DNA of 64,000 nt from CBDDHT01 sp965228615. Lineage in GTDB: Bacteria; Pseudomonadota; Alphaproteobacteria; Rhizobiales; Methyloligellaceae. The position numbers and the translations under genes were made by a program. Shown piece by piece: positions 34,501 to 42,431 of the stretch. The notes beneath the pieces were generated by a model. The model did no database searches. It saw only the letters and a program-made list of their open reading frames with translations, and had not been told where the DNA came from. The stretch is taken from positions 682,001-746,000 of the forward strand of contig CBDDHT010000004.1 of the NCBI GenBank assembly GCA_965228615.1. The letters are read 5' to 3'. Every line of letters begins with the position of its first letter. Positions within the stretch are counted from its first letter, which is position 1.

Positions 34501-35997
34501 CTACCGGAGGGGTGATGTCAGAATATCTCTGATCTCCTGCTCCCGGTCGCGTGTCGGGGGCCGCGGTCTGACCGTCTCTTCGCGGTCAATGGTCGCCGTC
34601 CCTTGCACCCGCTCGGACTCTTCTGCCGAGGCTGGGCGTCCGCGAGGCGCGATCCGCCCTAGAGCAGCGTTCACGTTGATCAGCCGGTACATACTGTTCG
34701 TACGAGGATCCTTGACCTTCTGTCCGGTGGAACGAACGGTCGCCAAGATCTTGCGTAGGGAGGCCGACGGGTTAGCCTGTTTCATGAGGGCGATCAGAGC
34801 AGCCACCTGAGGCGACGCCATAGAGGTGCCGTTGAAGGCCTTATAGCCACCGCGGACCGAGGACAGAACGCCGGTTCCGATCGCGAGGACATCGAGATTC
34901 GGAGAGGCATTGGAGTATCCAACATCGACTCGCCGGTTCTTTTTCGAGGCGCCCACCGAGAATATCCGTGAAACGCAGGCCGGATGGGCAATTGCCTGCG
35001 AGTACTTGTTGTTCCCTGCTGCAGCGATGACCGGGATACCGATGTCGAACAGACTGTCCACCACCTCTGTGTATTGGATCGCGTCGTAGTCGCACGTTCC
35101 TCGGAATTCTCCGCCCCCGATGCTCATGTTGATGGACGCGATATTGTACTTCCTCGACAGCTTTTCGAGCACGTGCCGTAGTGCCTCCATTTGATCGGAG
35201 ATGAACGTTCTGGCACAGGGCGCCTTGGTGCCGAATTTTCTGCAGGTCTTCGCACTGTGAAACACGGTGAAGATCTGGATCGGGATGACTTGCACCCCCC
35301 TGGCGACACCGTCGAGCCTGCGCCCCTTGTAGCGTCCGCCGCGACCACCGATGATGCCGGCAACATGCGTTCCGTGATCGCAGGACAGACGCTTTCGGCA
35401 TTTCTGAGCCGCGCCACGTCCGAACTGCTTCTCACCGCCATTCGGGCACAAGGATTCAAGTTTGTATTTCTTCGAATTGGCCGAGGAGAAGCATGCCTCG
35501 TCAACGATCTTACCCCGAAGGAACGCATGTCTTCCATCGACACCATTGTCGAGAACGACGACGACCTGATCACGGCCGTCATAACCCGACTTCCACGCCT
35601 TTTTCACATCGAGCCTGATGACAACATCACTGAGGAATGTCGAATATGCCTTGTCGACAATCACCTGCTCGACATTGGGATCGCGTCTGATCTTCTCCAG
35701 CGCCTCTTCGTTGATTTCGGCCACGACGCTCGGAAGATCGGAGATGCGTTTCACGAGAGAGAGGCTTCTGGTTGACATTTGTCCCTGCAGATAGCTCGAC
35801 GGATCGCGATAAGCGACACCGGCACGCGTTCCGGGCCTCGGCTTCTTCATTGTGATGATCACGCGGGACAATCCAGAATCCGCTATCTCCGCCTGTACGG
35901 CTCGCGAGACCCGCTCTTGAGCCCCGGCTGCAGAAACGAATGCTAGGACAGTTCCGATCGCCAGGGCTGCTGGCGAGAGCGACGAGTTCTTAAACAT
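34501..35997 (-). CDS. Exported subtilisin-like (S8) serine protease
   Basis: The 498-residue protein starts at an ATG with AAAGGAGG five bases upstream. It has a signal peptide ending near SAAGAQ and an I9-like propeptide of about 95 residues (SRVIITMKKP to EQVIVDKAY). The catalytic triad is intact: Asp150 in VVVLDNGVDG, His208 in CDHGTHVAGI, Ser392 in NGTSMASPQVAAL, with the oxyanion Asn329 in AAAGNN. Extra cysteines near 169-206 and 252-261 suggest disulfides. The C terminus is a charged Arg/Glu-rich tail. It is the last gene of the leftward operon, 63 bp after the caspase gene, so it may activate or be activated by the caspases; this is inferred. Confidence 0.92.
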   Translation of the reverse strand: MFKNSSLSPAALAIGTVLAFVSAAGAQERVSRAVQAEIADSGLSRVIITMKKPRPGTRAGVAYRDPSSYLQGQMSTRSLSLVKRISDLPSVVAEINEEALEKIRRDPNVEQVIVDKAYSTFLSDVVIRLDVKKAWKSGYDGRDQVVVVLDNGVDGRHAFLRGKIVDEACFSSANSKKYKLESLCPNGGEKQFGRGAAQKCRKRLSCDHGTHVAGIIGGRGGRYKGRRLDGVARGVQVIPIQIFTVFHSAKTCRKFGTKAPCARTFISDQMEALRHVLEKLSRKYNIASINMSIGGGEFRGTCDYDAIQYTEVVDSLFDIGIPVIAAAGNNKYSQAIAHPACVSRIFSVGASKKNRRVDVGYSNASPNLDVLAIGTGVLSSVRGGYKAFNGTSMASPQVAALIALMKQANPSASLRKILATVRSTGQKVKDPRTNSMYRLINVNAALGRIAPRGRPASAEESERVQGTATIDREETVRPRPPTRDREQEIRDILTSPLR

Positions 35998-36060
35998 GTC
36001 TGCCTCCTTTGGCGGATCGCTAGGTCAGTATCGGGTCACAGTAGGCCCTGCTCGGAGCCG

Positions 36061-37632
36061 CTACTCACCGACCGAATAGGGAACTTCCGCAAGCGACCAA
36101 CGCGTCGAGCGGTTTTCGGGATCACCGGTCCAGACGTCCAGAAGGCGGTCGGCAATGTCCGACAGATAGTCCACTGGACTGGCAACAACGCTCAGATCTC
36201 GGTTTCTGTTCAGGAGATCGTTCAGAGGCACATTGTCCTCAGTCACAATCGCGACGATTTTCCCGCGCCCGGCTTCCGTGGCTCTGAAAACGCAACCATA
36301 TGTGCCATCGGGAATCGTGACAGTCGAACCCGCGGCGATTTGCCGGTTTGGGCGCTGGCATTTGCTGGGGAAGAGCTGAACCACGTCGCCAGCCTCCCGA
36401 ACATCGAGCGCGATGAGGAAACCGGATCGCTCGCTGCTGACACGAATCCGCATTTTGTCGCCGAGTCGCAGAGTCGTGCCCGGGACCAAGGAGACCCGTA
36501 TGCCGGCCTCGTTGGACGGGGGAATGATATCGGTGACCACCGGATGTGCCGATTGCAGAGAGTCCTCCGCTTTTGGCGGGGTCTCGGCCTCGGGCCTTTG
36601 TTCATCGGATTGGGGCGGGATTTGCTCCGGACCTGGTTCTACGACCTGCGGGGGCGTTTCGACCAGCCTTGGTGCCTTGGTTGTCCAAGCAAGAAGATCC
36701 TCCGCCAAAAACGCACTGGGCGCCTCGAGCGTGGGAGTCATGCGTGATGTGCCATCACTGCCGCAGCCCTTTTCCTCGCAATAGATCTTGGCTTCCTGTC
36801 GCACATAGGCAAAGAGTTCGGCAGATGTGATCCGCCCGTTCTCGTTGGTATCAGCGAAACGGTCCAATAGGCCGCGGGCGAAAGCACCTGTAAAAACGCC
36901 TTGTCGCTCCCGCTCCGGCAAGCGCGCGTCTTCCATGGCCTCCTCGGTCGCGGAGACCGCGGTCCACACGGCCATATCTGCACTTCCCTCGACGAAGCTC
37001 GTTTGAGTCCGCACGGTTCGGAAACGGGTTTTGTTGATCGTCGCTGGTGCAATGCCAACCGGCAACGCCCGCGACTTGCTGCCCGGTTTCTGCTTCGGGC
37101 GGAAGGAACGTGTCACTGTGCCCGAGTGGCAAGAATCGATCAGCACCATGACGCGCCGCCCCTTCAATCGTTCGAGCAGCTGGCCGAGCTTGTCGTCAGC
37201 AATCTGGTTTTTCGCGACGCCTTTTACGACCGCGGCGTCAGTCGGCGATAGCGTCTCATCCCGTCCGTCGGCTTCATCACCGTCCACATCGATCGTATGA
37301 TAGCCATGTCCGGAATATGTCAGGAGCACGCGGTCGCCAGGCGCGGTGCCCGCAATCAGCCAATCCTCGATCGACGAGACGATTCCCTTTTCGCTTGCCT
37401 CTCGGTCGAGAAGCATTTTGATTTGCTCAGGTTGGAAACCCCAAACCTCCTCCGCCAGCCGAGACATCAATCGAGCATCGTTGAGAGCGCCGCTGAGACC
37501 GTCATAGTTCTGGTATTCGTTAATACCGATAATCAATGCCCGATCTTCTGCGCGCGCTGGCCCGACCAAGAGCCATGCAACGCAGGCCAATGTCGCCGCG
37601 GCGCGCATCAAAACTGCACCTGTTGGGCTCAT
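36061..37632 (-). CDS. Exported caspase-like (C14) protease with C-terminal DUF4384-like domain
   Basis: The 523-residue protein has a signal peptide ending near GPARA. The p20-like caspase domain spans about residues 30-300. The His of the dyad is His109 in TYSGHGYH, and the Cys is Cys168 in LIDSCHSGT. The acidic DGDEADGRDE between them resembles metacaspases that cut after Arg or Lys. A Pro/Glu-rich linker (about 315-370) leads to a DUF4384-like domain (TLRLGDKMRIRVSSERSGF onward, with VVQLFPS). Its ATG overlaps the stop of the next upstream caspase gene (ATGA), so the two are translationally coupled. The paired genes may encode interacting subunits. Confidence 0.92.
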   Translation of the reverse strand: MSPTGAVLMRAAATLACVAWLLVGPARAEDRALIIGINEYQNYDGLSGALNDARLMSRLAEEVWGFQPEQIKMLLDREASEKGIVSSIEDWLIAGTAPGDRVLLTYSGHGYHTIDVDGDEADGRDETLSPTDAAVVKGVAKNQIADDKLGQLLERLKGRRVMVLIDSCHSGTVTRSFRPKQKPGSKSRALPVGIAPATINKTRFRTVRTQTSFVEGSADMAVWTAVSATEEAMEDARLPERERQGVFTGAFARGLLDRFADTNENGRITSAELFAYVRQEAKIYCEEKGCGSDGTSRMTPTLEAPSAFLAEDLLAWTTKAPRLVETPPQVVEPGPEQIPPQSDEQRPEAETPPKAEDSLQSAHPVVTDIIPPSNEAGIRVSLVPGTTLRLGDKMRIRVSSERSGFLIALDVREAGDVVQLFPSKCQRPNRQIAAGSTVTIPDGTYGCVFRATEAGRGKIVAIVTEDNVPLNDLLNRNRDLSVVASPVDYLSDIADRLLDVWTGDPENRSTRWSLAEVPYSVGE

Positions 37633-39206
37633 AGCGCACCAGCTGGACAGGTGAACAACCCCTGGACACCGAGCTGATACGGGGTCTCTTGAAGCGCGTC
37701 CCGGATGAGTGAGGGAAGCTCGTGCGCCAGACTACGGCGTAGCCTCCTATGCAGGTTCGCTAACCGCTCTTTACTTGAGATGATCACGAGATGATCCGCG
37801 CCAAAGGGGCCGCACACCTCAAGCGGCAACTGATAGGCTTGCCCGATTGGCCAAGACTCGGGATCAGTCACCTCAGGATAGAGAAACTGGACCTCACCAT
37901 CGGAGGCCAGATTGAACACCGTCAAGTGTGGGTAGCTCACCGGATCAGACTCGAACCTCACCTTCTGGCCTTCCTGATGCTGGGCGTCACTCGGAAACAC
38001 GCGGATTCCGAGAGGATTGTGCTTGGCAAGGGTCTTCAGTTGGACAATGGCTCGCCACTTGTCCGCAACGCCCTGTAGAGTTTGTTTCTCGATGTCGTGG
38101 GCGACGACGTCTCCTGTGGCATTGAGGACGGCCTTGTCGCTGGCGTCCCAAATCAGGTCGGCCGCCTCACCGCTTCCCGCAAACGTGACCCCGTCCAACC
38201 GGTCTACGATCTCGCTGGCAGTCTCTTCGTCTAGATTCAGGATACTCAAATGCAGGTCGGATACCTGGTCGGCGGATGGCACGTCCTCGGCAGAGGGTGA
38301 ACTGGCGAGAACCTGCCGCTTGCCGATGCCACGCGGTTGTATATCGGGTGTCTGTCGTGCCTCGGACAGCATCCGCACCATGGGGACAATATAGCTTTTG
38401 AGTTCCTGGCCTGTGGTGATGCCGTCACCATCGCGATCCGCTTTGGCTTCGATCGCCCGCGCAAAAGACCAACTCAGAGCGCCCTGAAACTTGCCATCGA
38501 TCGCCACCTCTGGCGACTTCCGGTGCTCCTGTGTCGCCGCGAGAAACGTCACGCCAGGGAGATCGTCCACGGTCAGGCCGGCTCCCGCGGTGATCTCATC
38601 AGAGATCGACATGTCGGCCGGCAGGCTATAGGGCGGCGCCGATCGAACAAGCGCGGTGGCACGAGGGTCGACCGAGCGGTGCATTGTACCGGAATGGCAT
38701 GAATCTGCGACGAATATGACACGCAATCCTCTGCGCGTGGCCTCCTTGAGCCAGACGTTGATTACATTGTCGACGATCCTCTCGACCAGGCCCTTGCGAG
38801 TCCGGGGATCGAATCCACCGAGCAGAAAGGTCTCGTCTTTGCCATCGGCCTCGCTCCCAGGAACGTGCTCCGGTTCCTGCGCGCCGTGCCCGGCATATGT
38901 GAAAATGATGGTGTCGCCCCTCTCGGCAGTCACCAAGAGGTCGATCCAACTTTTCCCGATCCGCTCGCGGGTCGCCTCTTCGTTCAGAAGTACTGTAAGC
39001 GATTCCACTCCGCTCGCTCTGAGCGCACGCGCAATATCGCGCGCGTCGTTGACAGCGCCTCGCAGACTCCCGCCGTAAACATATTTGTCGATGCCGATCA
39101 CAAGGGCGTGCGTCGCTGCGCTGGCAGATCCGACCTGGCCTGCCCAGATCATTGTCGCGAGCAGCAGGACGGAAAATCGTCCCGCCCAGTATTTCATGCT
39201 TCTCAT
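37629..39206 (-). CDS. Exported caspase-like (C14) protease, second copy
   Basis: The 525-residue protein has a signal peptide ending near GSASAA. The dyad is His107 in TYAGHGAQ and Cys170 in VADSCHSGT, with the acidic GSEADGKDE segment after the His. The C-terminal third is a diverged DUF4384-like module (HQEGQKVRFESDPVSYPHL, VQFLYPE). The last residues, FTCPAGAL, carry one cysteine but not the tag seen on neighbours. It is related to the next gene downstream in layout but differs widely in sequence, so it is an old duplication. It follows the TPR-like/OmpA gene by 17 bp in the same operon. Confidence 0.92.
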   Translation of the reverse strand: MRSMKYWAGRFSVLLLATMIWAGQVGSASAATHALVIGIDKYVYGGSLRGAVNDARDIARALRASGVESLTVLLNEEATRERIGKSWIDLLVTAERGDTIIFTYAGHGAQEPEHVPGSEADGKDETFLLGGFDPRTRKGLVERIVDNVINVWLKEATRRGLRVIFVADSCHSGTMHRSVDPRATALVRSAPPYSLPADMSISDEITAGAGLTVDDLPGVTFLAATQEHRKSPEVAIDGKFQGALSWSFARAIEAKADRDGDGITTGQELKSYIVPMVRMLSEARQTPDIQPRGIGKRQVLASSPSAEDVPSADQVSDLHLSILNLDEETASEIVDRLDGVTFAGSGEAADLIWDASDKAVLNATGDVVAHDIEKQTLQGVADKWRAIVQLKTLAKHNPLGIRVFPSDAQHQEGQKVRFESDPVSYPHLTVFNLASDGEVQFLYPEVTDPESWPIGQAYQLPLEVCGPFGADHLVIISSKERLANLHRRLRRSLAHELPSLIRDALQETPYQLGVQGLFTCPAGAL

Positions 39207-39223
39207 TGTCTCTCTCCGCGTCT

Positions 39224-40189
39224 TTATTTTCGCAAGAGTTCCACGCGCCGATGCAACTGGTTCATCTCCTCGACCGAATAGCTTTCCGGCTCGTCTGCCT
39301 CGAATGGTTCCGACTCGCCACGCCCAATCGCGCGAATGGCTCCCTTGTATCCCTTATCCACCAAATAGCTCTTCACGGCCGCGGCGCGGCGCTCGGACAA
39401 TTTCTGATTGTAGGAGGCACTCCCCTTGGGATCGGTATGGCCGACCAGATCGATGCTCGGCGATCCCTCTCTGGTAAGATAGGCGAGCATGTCGTCGGCC
39501 GCCTTCTTGCCGTCGGCCGTGAAATCGACCTTGTTGTATTCGAAGTGTATCGGGATCGGAGTTGTCTCGACGGTGAAACCGCGGATATTGGCGAGCGCCA
39601 AGCCACCCGGTTTGCCGCCCCGCTCCGTCGAAGCGACATAGGATCGCGCCAGCATCCGCGCCACCGATGCTTTCTTATAGATAGATGCGATGACGCCCCG
39701 TGCCGGTGGCGTCGGATTGAGATTCACATCTGCAATATCGTCCATTGCCTCCTGATAAAGCTTGGCGGCCTTCGCATAATTTCGACTGGCTTTGATGCCG
39801 TCTGCATATGCCGCAAGAACCTGCCACGGACGCCCGAACCGCAGCGCCGTTCGAAGATCGGACTCGCGTTGTTTCTCTGTTACGTCGTCCTCATAGGCAC
39901 GAAGGTAAAAGGCGAAGGCTGTCAGCCGACCGAGACGGACGACTTCGGGTCCTGAACACACGCCGGACTTCTCGGCCATGCGATAAAGATGAACCGCTTC
40001 GTCGACAGCACCCGATCGACTTGCCACTGCTAGATTGGCCCGAATATCGGGACAGCTGACATCGGCAGCAACAACAGTCACCGCTGTCTGCTGGTACAGA
40101 AATAATAGACAGAAGAGGACACCTGCCAATGTGACCCGGCGGATCCAAGGGTTTGGCGGGATTATGTTTCGCGTTTCGATGGCCATCAT
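39224..40189 (-). CDS. Exported TPR-like protein with C-terminal OmpA (peptidoglycan-binding) domain
   Basis: The ATG at 40189 gives 321 residues; an in-frame TTG at 40240 is less likely. A hydrophobic N-terminal segment (VTLAGVLFCLLFLYQ) serves as signal peptide or anchor. The middle is helical with Sel1/TPR-like spacing (ALRFGRPWQVLAAYADGIK, NYAKAAKLYQEAMDDI). The OmpA domain begins at about residue 215 and shows IDLVGHTDPKGSASYNQKLSERRA, which contacts diaminopimelate in peptidoglycan. It likely fixes the system to the cell wall. It lies upstream of the two caspases in the same operon. No lipobox is seen. Confidence 0.85.
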   Translation of the reverse strand: MMAIETRNIIPPNPWIRRVTLAGVLFCLLFLYQQTAVTVVAADVSCPDIRANLAVASRSGAVDEAVHLYRMAEKSGVCSGPEVVRLGRLTAFAFYLRAYEDDVTEKQRESDLRTALRFGRPWQVLAAYADGIKASRNYAKAAKLYQEAMDDIADVNLNPTPPARGVIASIYKKASVARMLARSYVASTERGGKPGGLALANIRGFTVETTPIPIHFEYNKVDFTADGKKAADDMLAYLTREGSPSIDLVGHTDPKGSASYNQKLSERRAAAVKSYLVDKGYKGAIRAIGRGESEPFEADEPESYSVEEMNQLHRRVELLRK

Positions 40190-40292
40190 TGATTTGACCG
40201 ATTGGATTTCGAGTGAGGACTGAGAGGAGAGACTCGGCAAGCGACTGCCGGCGAATTCCTCTCAAATGGTATTCATCGGTTCGACCGGGGTG

Positions 40293-40330
40293 CCGGGTAC
40301 CGCAAGCCCGGTTGGGCTCGCGGTACCCGG
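40293..40330 (-). promoter_or_regulatory. Strong hairpin inside the protease operon
   Basis: CCGGGTACCGC (40293-40303) and GCGGTACCCGG (40320-40330) form a perfect 11-bp stem. Inside it AGCCC and GGGCT pair again around a GGTT tetraloop, giving a nearly continuous 38-base hairpin. It sits in the 163-bp gap between two genes of one operon. It may attenuate transcription or stabilise one part of the message; no T-run follows. Confidence 0.65.
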
Positions 40331-40352
40331 AAGGCTTTGAACAATACGCGGG

Positions 40353-41333
40353 TCAGCGCGGCTGCACCGCTGCGATCTTGTCGACCTGAAAACGGTTGCC
40401 TCGCTGCGAGATACGTCCGGTCAGGCCCATTTGTTCGACCATCAACCGCAGATTGCGGTTTAGTCTCGCCACATCCGAGCATGTTTCGTACCAATACTCG
40501 GCACTCCGACCCTGCGTGCGCAACGGCCTGTGATGGTCATACCCCTTGAAAGCAACGATGTACTCTTCGATCCGCGTGACTTCATGCGACTCGAAACCGT
40601 TGAATGCGAGCGCGTAGGCAGTCGTCAATCCGGCGCAGGCCGGCCGCGTCGCAACGATCGTCGGGGTGGGCGCAGGTGTGACGGTCGTTGACGGAGGTGT
40701 GACAATCTCCGTCTGAGCGCCTGGTCGCCGAGGCGATAGCTGATCGAGCTTTGTCGCCAGAACTGACCCCACATCGTGGGCGATCTTCTTCGCCTGATTG
40801 CCGATGTGCTCCAGAATGCAGTCACGGTTGCAATTGGGCGGCAGTGGCGGAAGGTCGGCCGGTCCATAGGCTACCTCGAAATTGCCCAGTCGTTTTCCTG
40901 TCTGAACATGGATCATTCGGCCAGGAATACGAACTCTCAGATCCATAATGTCGGCATTGGGATTGCGTTGCGCCGATGCATAGATCGAGTAGGCGACGAC
41001 CACATCGATCGGCACCTGTTGAACTCTCCGCGCGATTGTAATCAGTGCTGCGTCCGTGCGCCGCACCTGGCCGGGCCGAGTGACATCAAGCGTCACTGCG
41101 GTTTCGTCATAGACCTTGAAACCGACCTGACTCATCTCACTCGAGATAGCGTTCAGCACGCGATTACTAACCCGCGACCCGCGCGGCACGGTATCTCGAT
41201 CGGGGTCCTCCGGCATGATGAGTATGTTGGGCTGTTCACCAGCGAGCACGGGCGAGGCCTGAATGCTCATCAGTGTCCCGGCCAGCGCCACGAGCGATGC
41301 GACCGCGAGTTTGGATGTGATTCGGTTCAACAT
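40353..41333 (-). CDS. Exported protein with CsgG/FlgO-like N-terminal domain
   Basis: The 326-residue protein has a signal peptide ending near ASPVLA, and AGGAA before the ATG. The domain from about 35-190 (NILIMPEDPDRDTVPRGS, ISSEMSQVGFKVYDE, VPIDVVVAYSIYAS, IHVQTGKRLGNFEV) has the strand-helix order of CsgG/FlgO/LpoB-type periplasmic proteins that recall a TolB-like fold. The assignment is by pattern only. A Cys pair (CNRDC) and a Pro/Thr-rich linker follow, then a C-terminal domain of about 100 residues. It is the third gene of the leftward operon. Confidence 0.6.
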   Translation of the reverse strand: MLNRITSKLAVASLVALAGTLMSIQASPVLAGEQPNILIMPEDPDRDTVPRGSRVSNRVLNAISSEMSQVGFKVYDETAVTLDVTRPGQVRRTDAALITIARRVQQVPIDVVVAYSIYASAQRNPNADIMDLRVRIPGRMIHVQTGKRLGNFEVAYGPADLPPLPPNCNRDCILEHIGNQAKKIAHDVGSVLATKLDQLSPRRPGAQTEIVTPPSTTVTPAPTPTIVATRPACAGLTTAYALAFNGFESHEVTRIEEYIVAFKGYDHHRPLRTQGRSAEYWYETCSDVARLNRNLRLMVEQMGLTGRISQRGNRFQVDKIAAVQPR

Positions 41334-41393
41334 GGCTATTCCTCTATTTTGCCTTTTCTTGTTGTGCGCAGCTGAGTCGAGGCGGCCTGTCGG

Positions 41394-42218
41394 CTACCAT
41401 TGAATCTTCTTCTTCTCCCCCGGACTAAGCACCTTCTTCTGGGTGGTCGATTCAGGCTGACAGTTCACACCGGGCTTGGCCTTGAAGTCATCGAGGTCGG
41501 CTCCCGGCTTGCGGGGATCGACCAGTTCGCTGCAGGGAGGCAGGGTCTCGCGCTTCTCAGTCGGCGGCACGATGCTCTTCTTGCTTCGGTCGATGGTCGT
41601 CGCGTCCTCATCGCTTTCAGCCGGCACGGTCACGCGCGTGCGGCCATCGGGCACGCTGCTGACACTGGGATAGGGAGCAATCAAGGACACTTCGACGCGG
41701 CGATTGACGGCCGCATATGGATGGATTGGATCCCTCAATCGGCTCTCCCCCCAACCGATGACCAGGAGTCGCGACGGCACGATGGGAAAGGCCGAAATGA
41801 GATAACGCTTGACCGCGTGGGCCCGGCGGTAAGACAGAGCGACGTTGTAGGCGTCAGCACCCTTGGCATCCGTGTGTCCTGCAATGAGATAGCGATAAGG
41901 TCTCAATCGCGGGGACGACAAGGCATGCCCCAGAGCTGCGAGCTGCGCCCGGGCCCTGCGCGTGAGTTTCGCACTGTCGAATGGAAAATAGACTTCAAGA
42001 TCTACGGAATAGCCGTAGTCGACGATGATCGTCCGACCTTCGATGGTGACCTCGACACCCTTCCCACTATAGCCCTTGGTAATGGTTTGGCCGGCAATTG
42101 GCGCGAGTGATTTGATGATCGCGTTGATCTGTTGTTCGGATGCGGCATGCGCCCTCCATCCGATGAGAGTAATGGCTAACGTCAGGCCAACAACGCCCAA
42201 GGCTCGAATTGGTTTCAT
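41394..42218 (-). CDS. Exported OmpA-domain protein
   Basis: The ATG at 42218 has GGAGG five bases upstream and gives 274 residues; signal peptide ends near WRAHAA. The OmpA domain covers about residues 75-185: EVYFPFDSAKLTRRARAQL, then IAGHTDAKGADAYNVALSYRRA and the late VNRRVEVSLI. The last 80 residues are a polar tail with two cysteines (PPCSEL and VNCQPE), and the C terminus reads VLSPGEKKKIQW. The P-G and final Trp recall the C-terminal motif of three neighbours, but the cysteines are absent there. It is the second gene of the operon. Confidence 0.85.
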   Translation of the reverse strand: MKPIRALGVVGLTLAITLIGWRAHAASEQQINAIIKSLAPIAGQTITKGYSGKGVEVTIEGRTIIVDYGYSVDLEVYFPFDSAKLTRRARAQLAALGHALSSPRLRPYRYLIAGHTDAKGADAYNVALSYRRAHAVKRYLISAFPIVPSRLLVIGWGESRLRDPIHPYAAVNRRVEVSLIAPYPSVSSVPDGRTRVTVPAESDEDATTIDRSKKSIVPPTEKRETLPPCSELVDPRKPGADLDDFKAKPGVNCQPESTTQKKVLSPGEKKKIQW

Positions 42219-42431
42219 CATTGCCTCCAGAATATTGAATGATGATGCTCGGGCAGATTGAGCGAGCCTTCGCATTCTTAAACTGGTACCACTGGAGAGA
42301 AAATTTCTCCATGATCTGGATCAATGATGGAAAGAAAAACTCTGAGAAATGCGATGAGCGGGGATAAATTAATATTGATTATGGTTTTTTATCTATAACG
42401 ACGATTCATATGACTATTGCTTGTGTATTTT

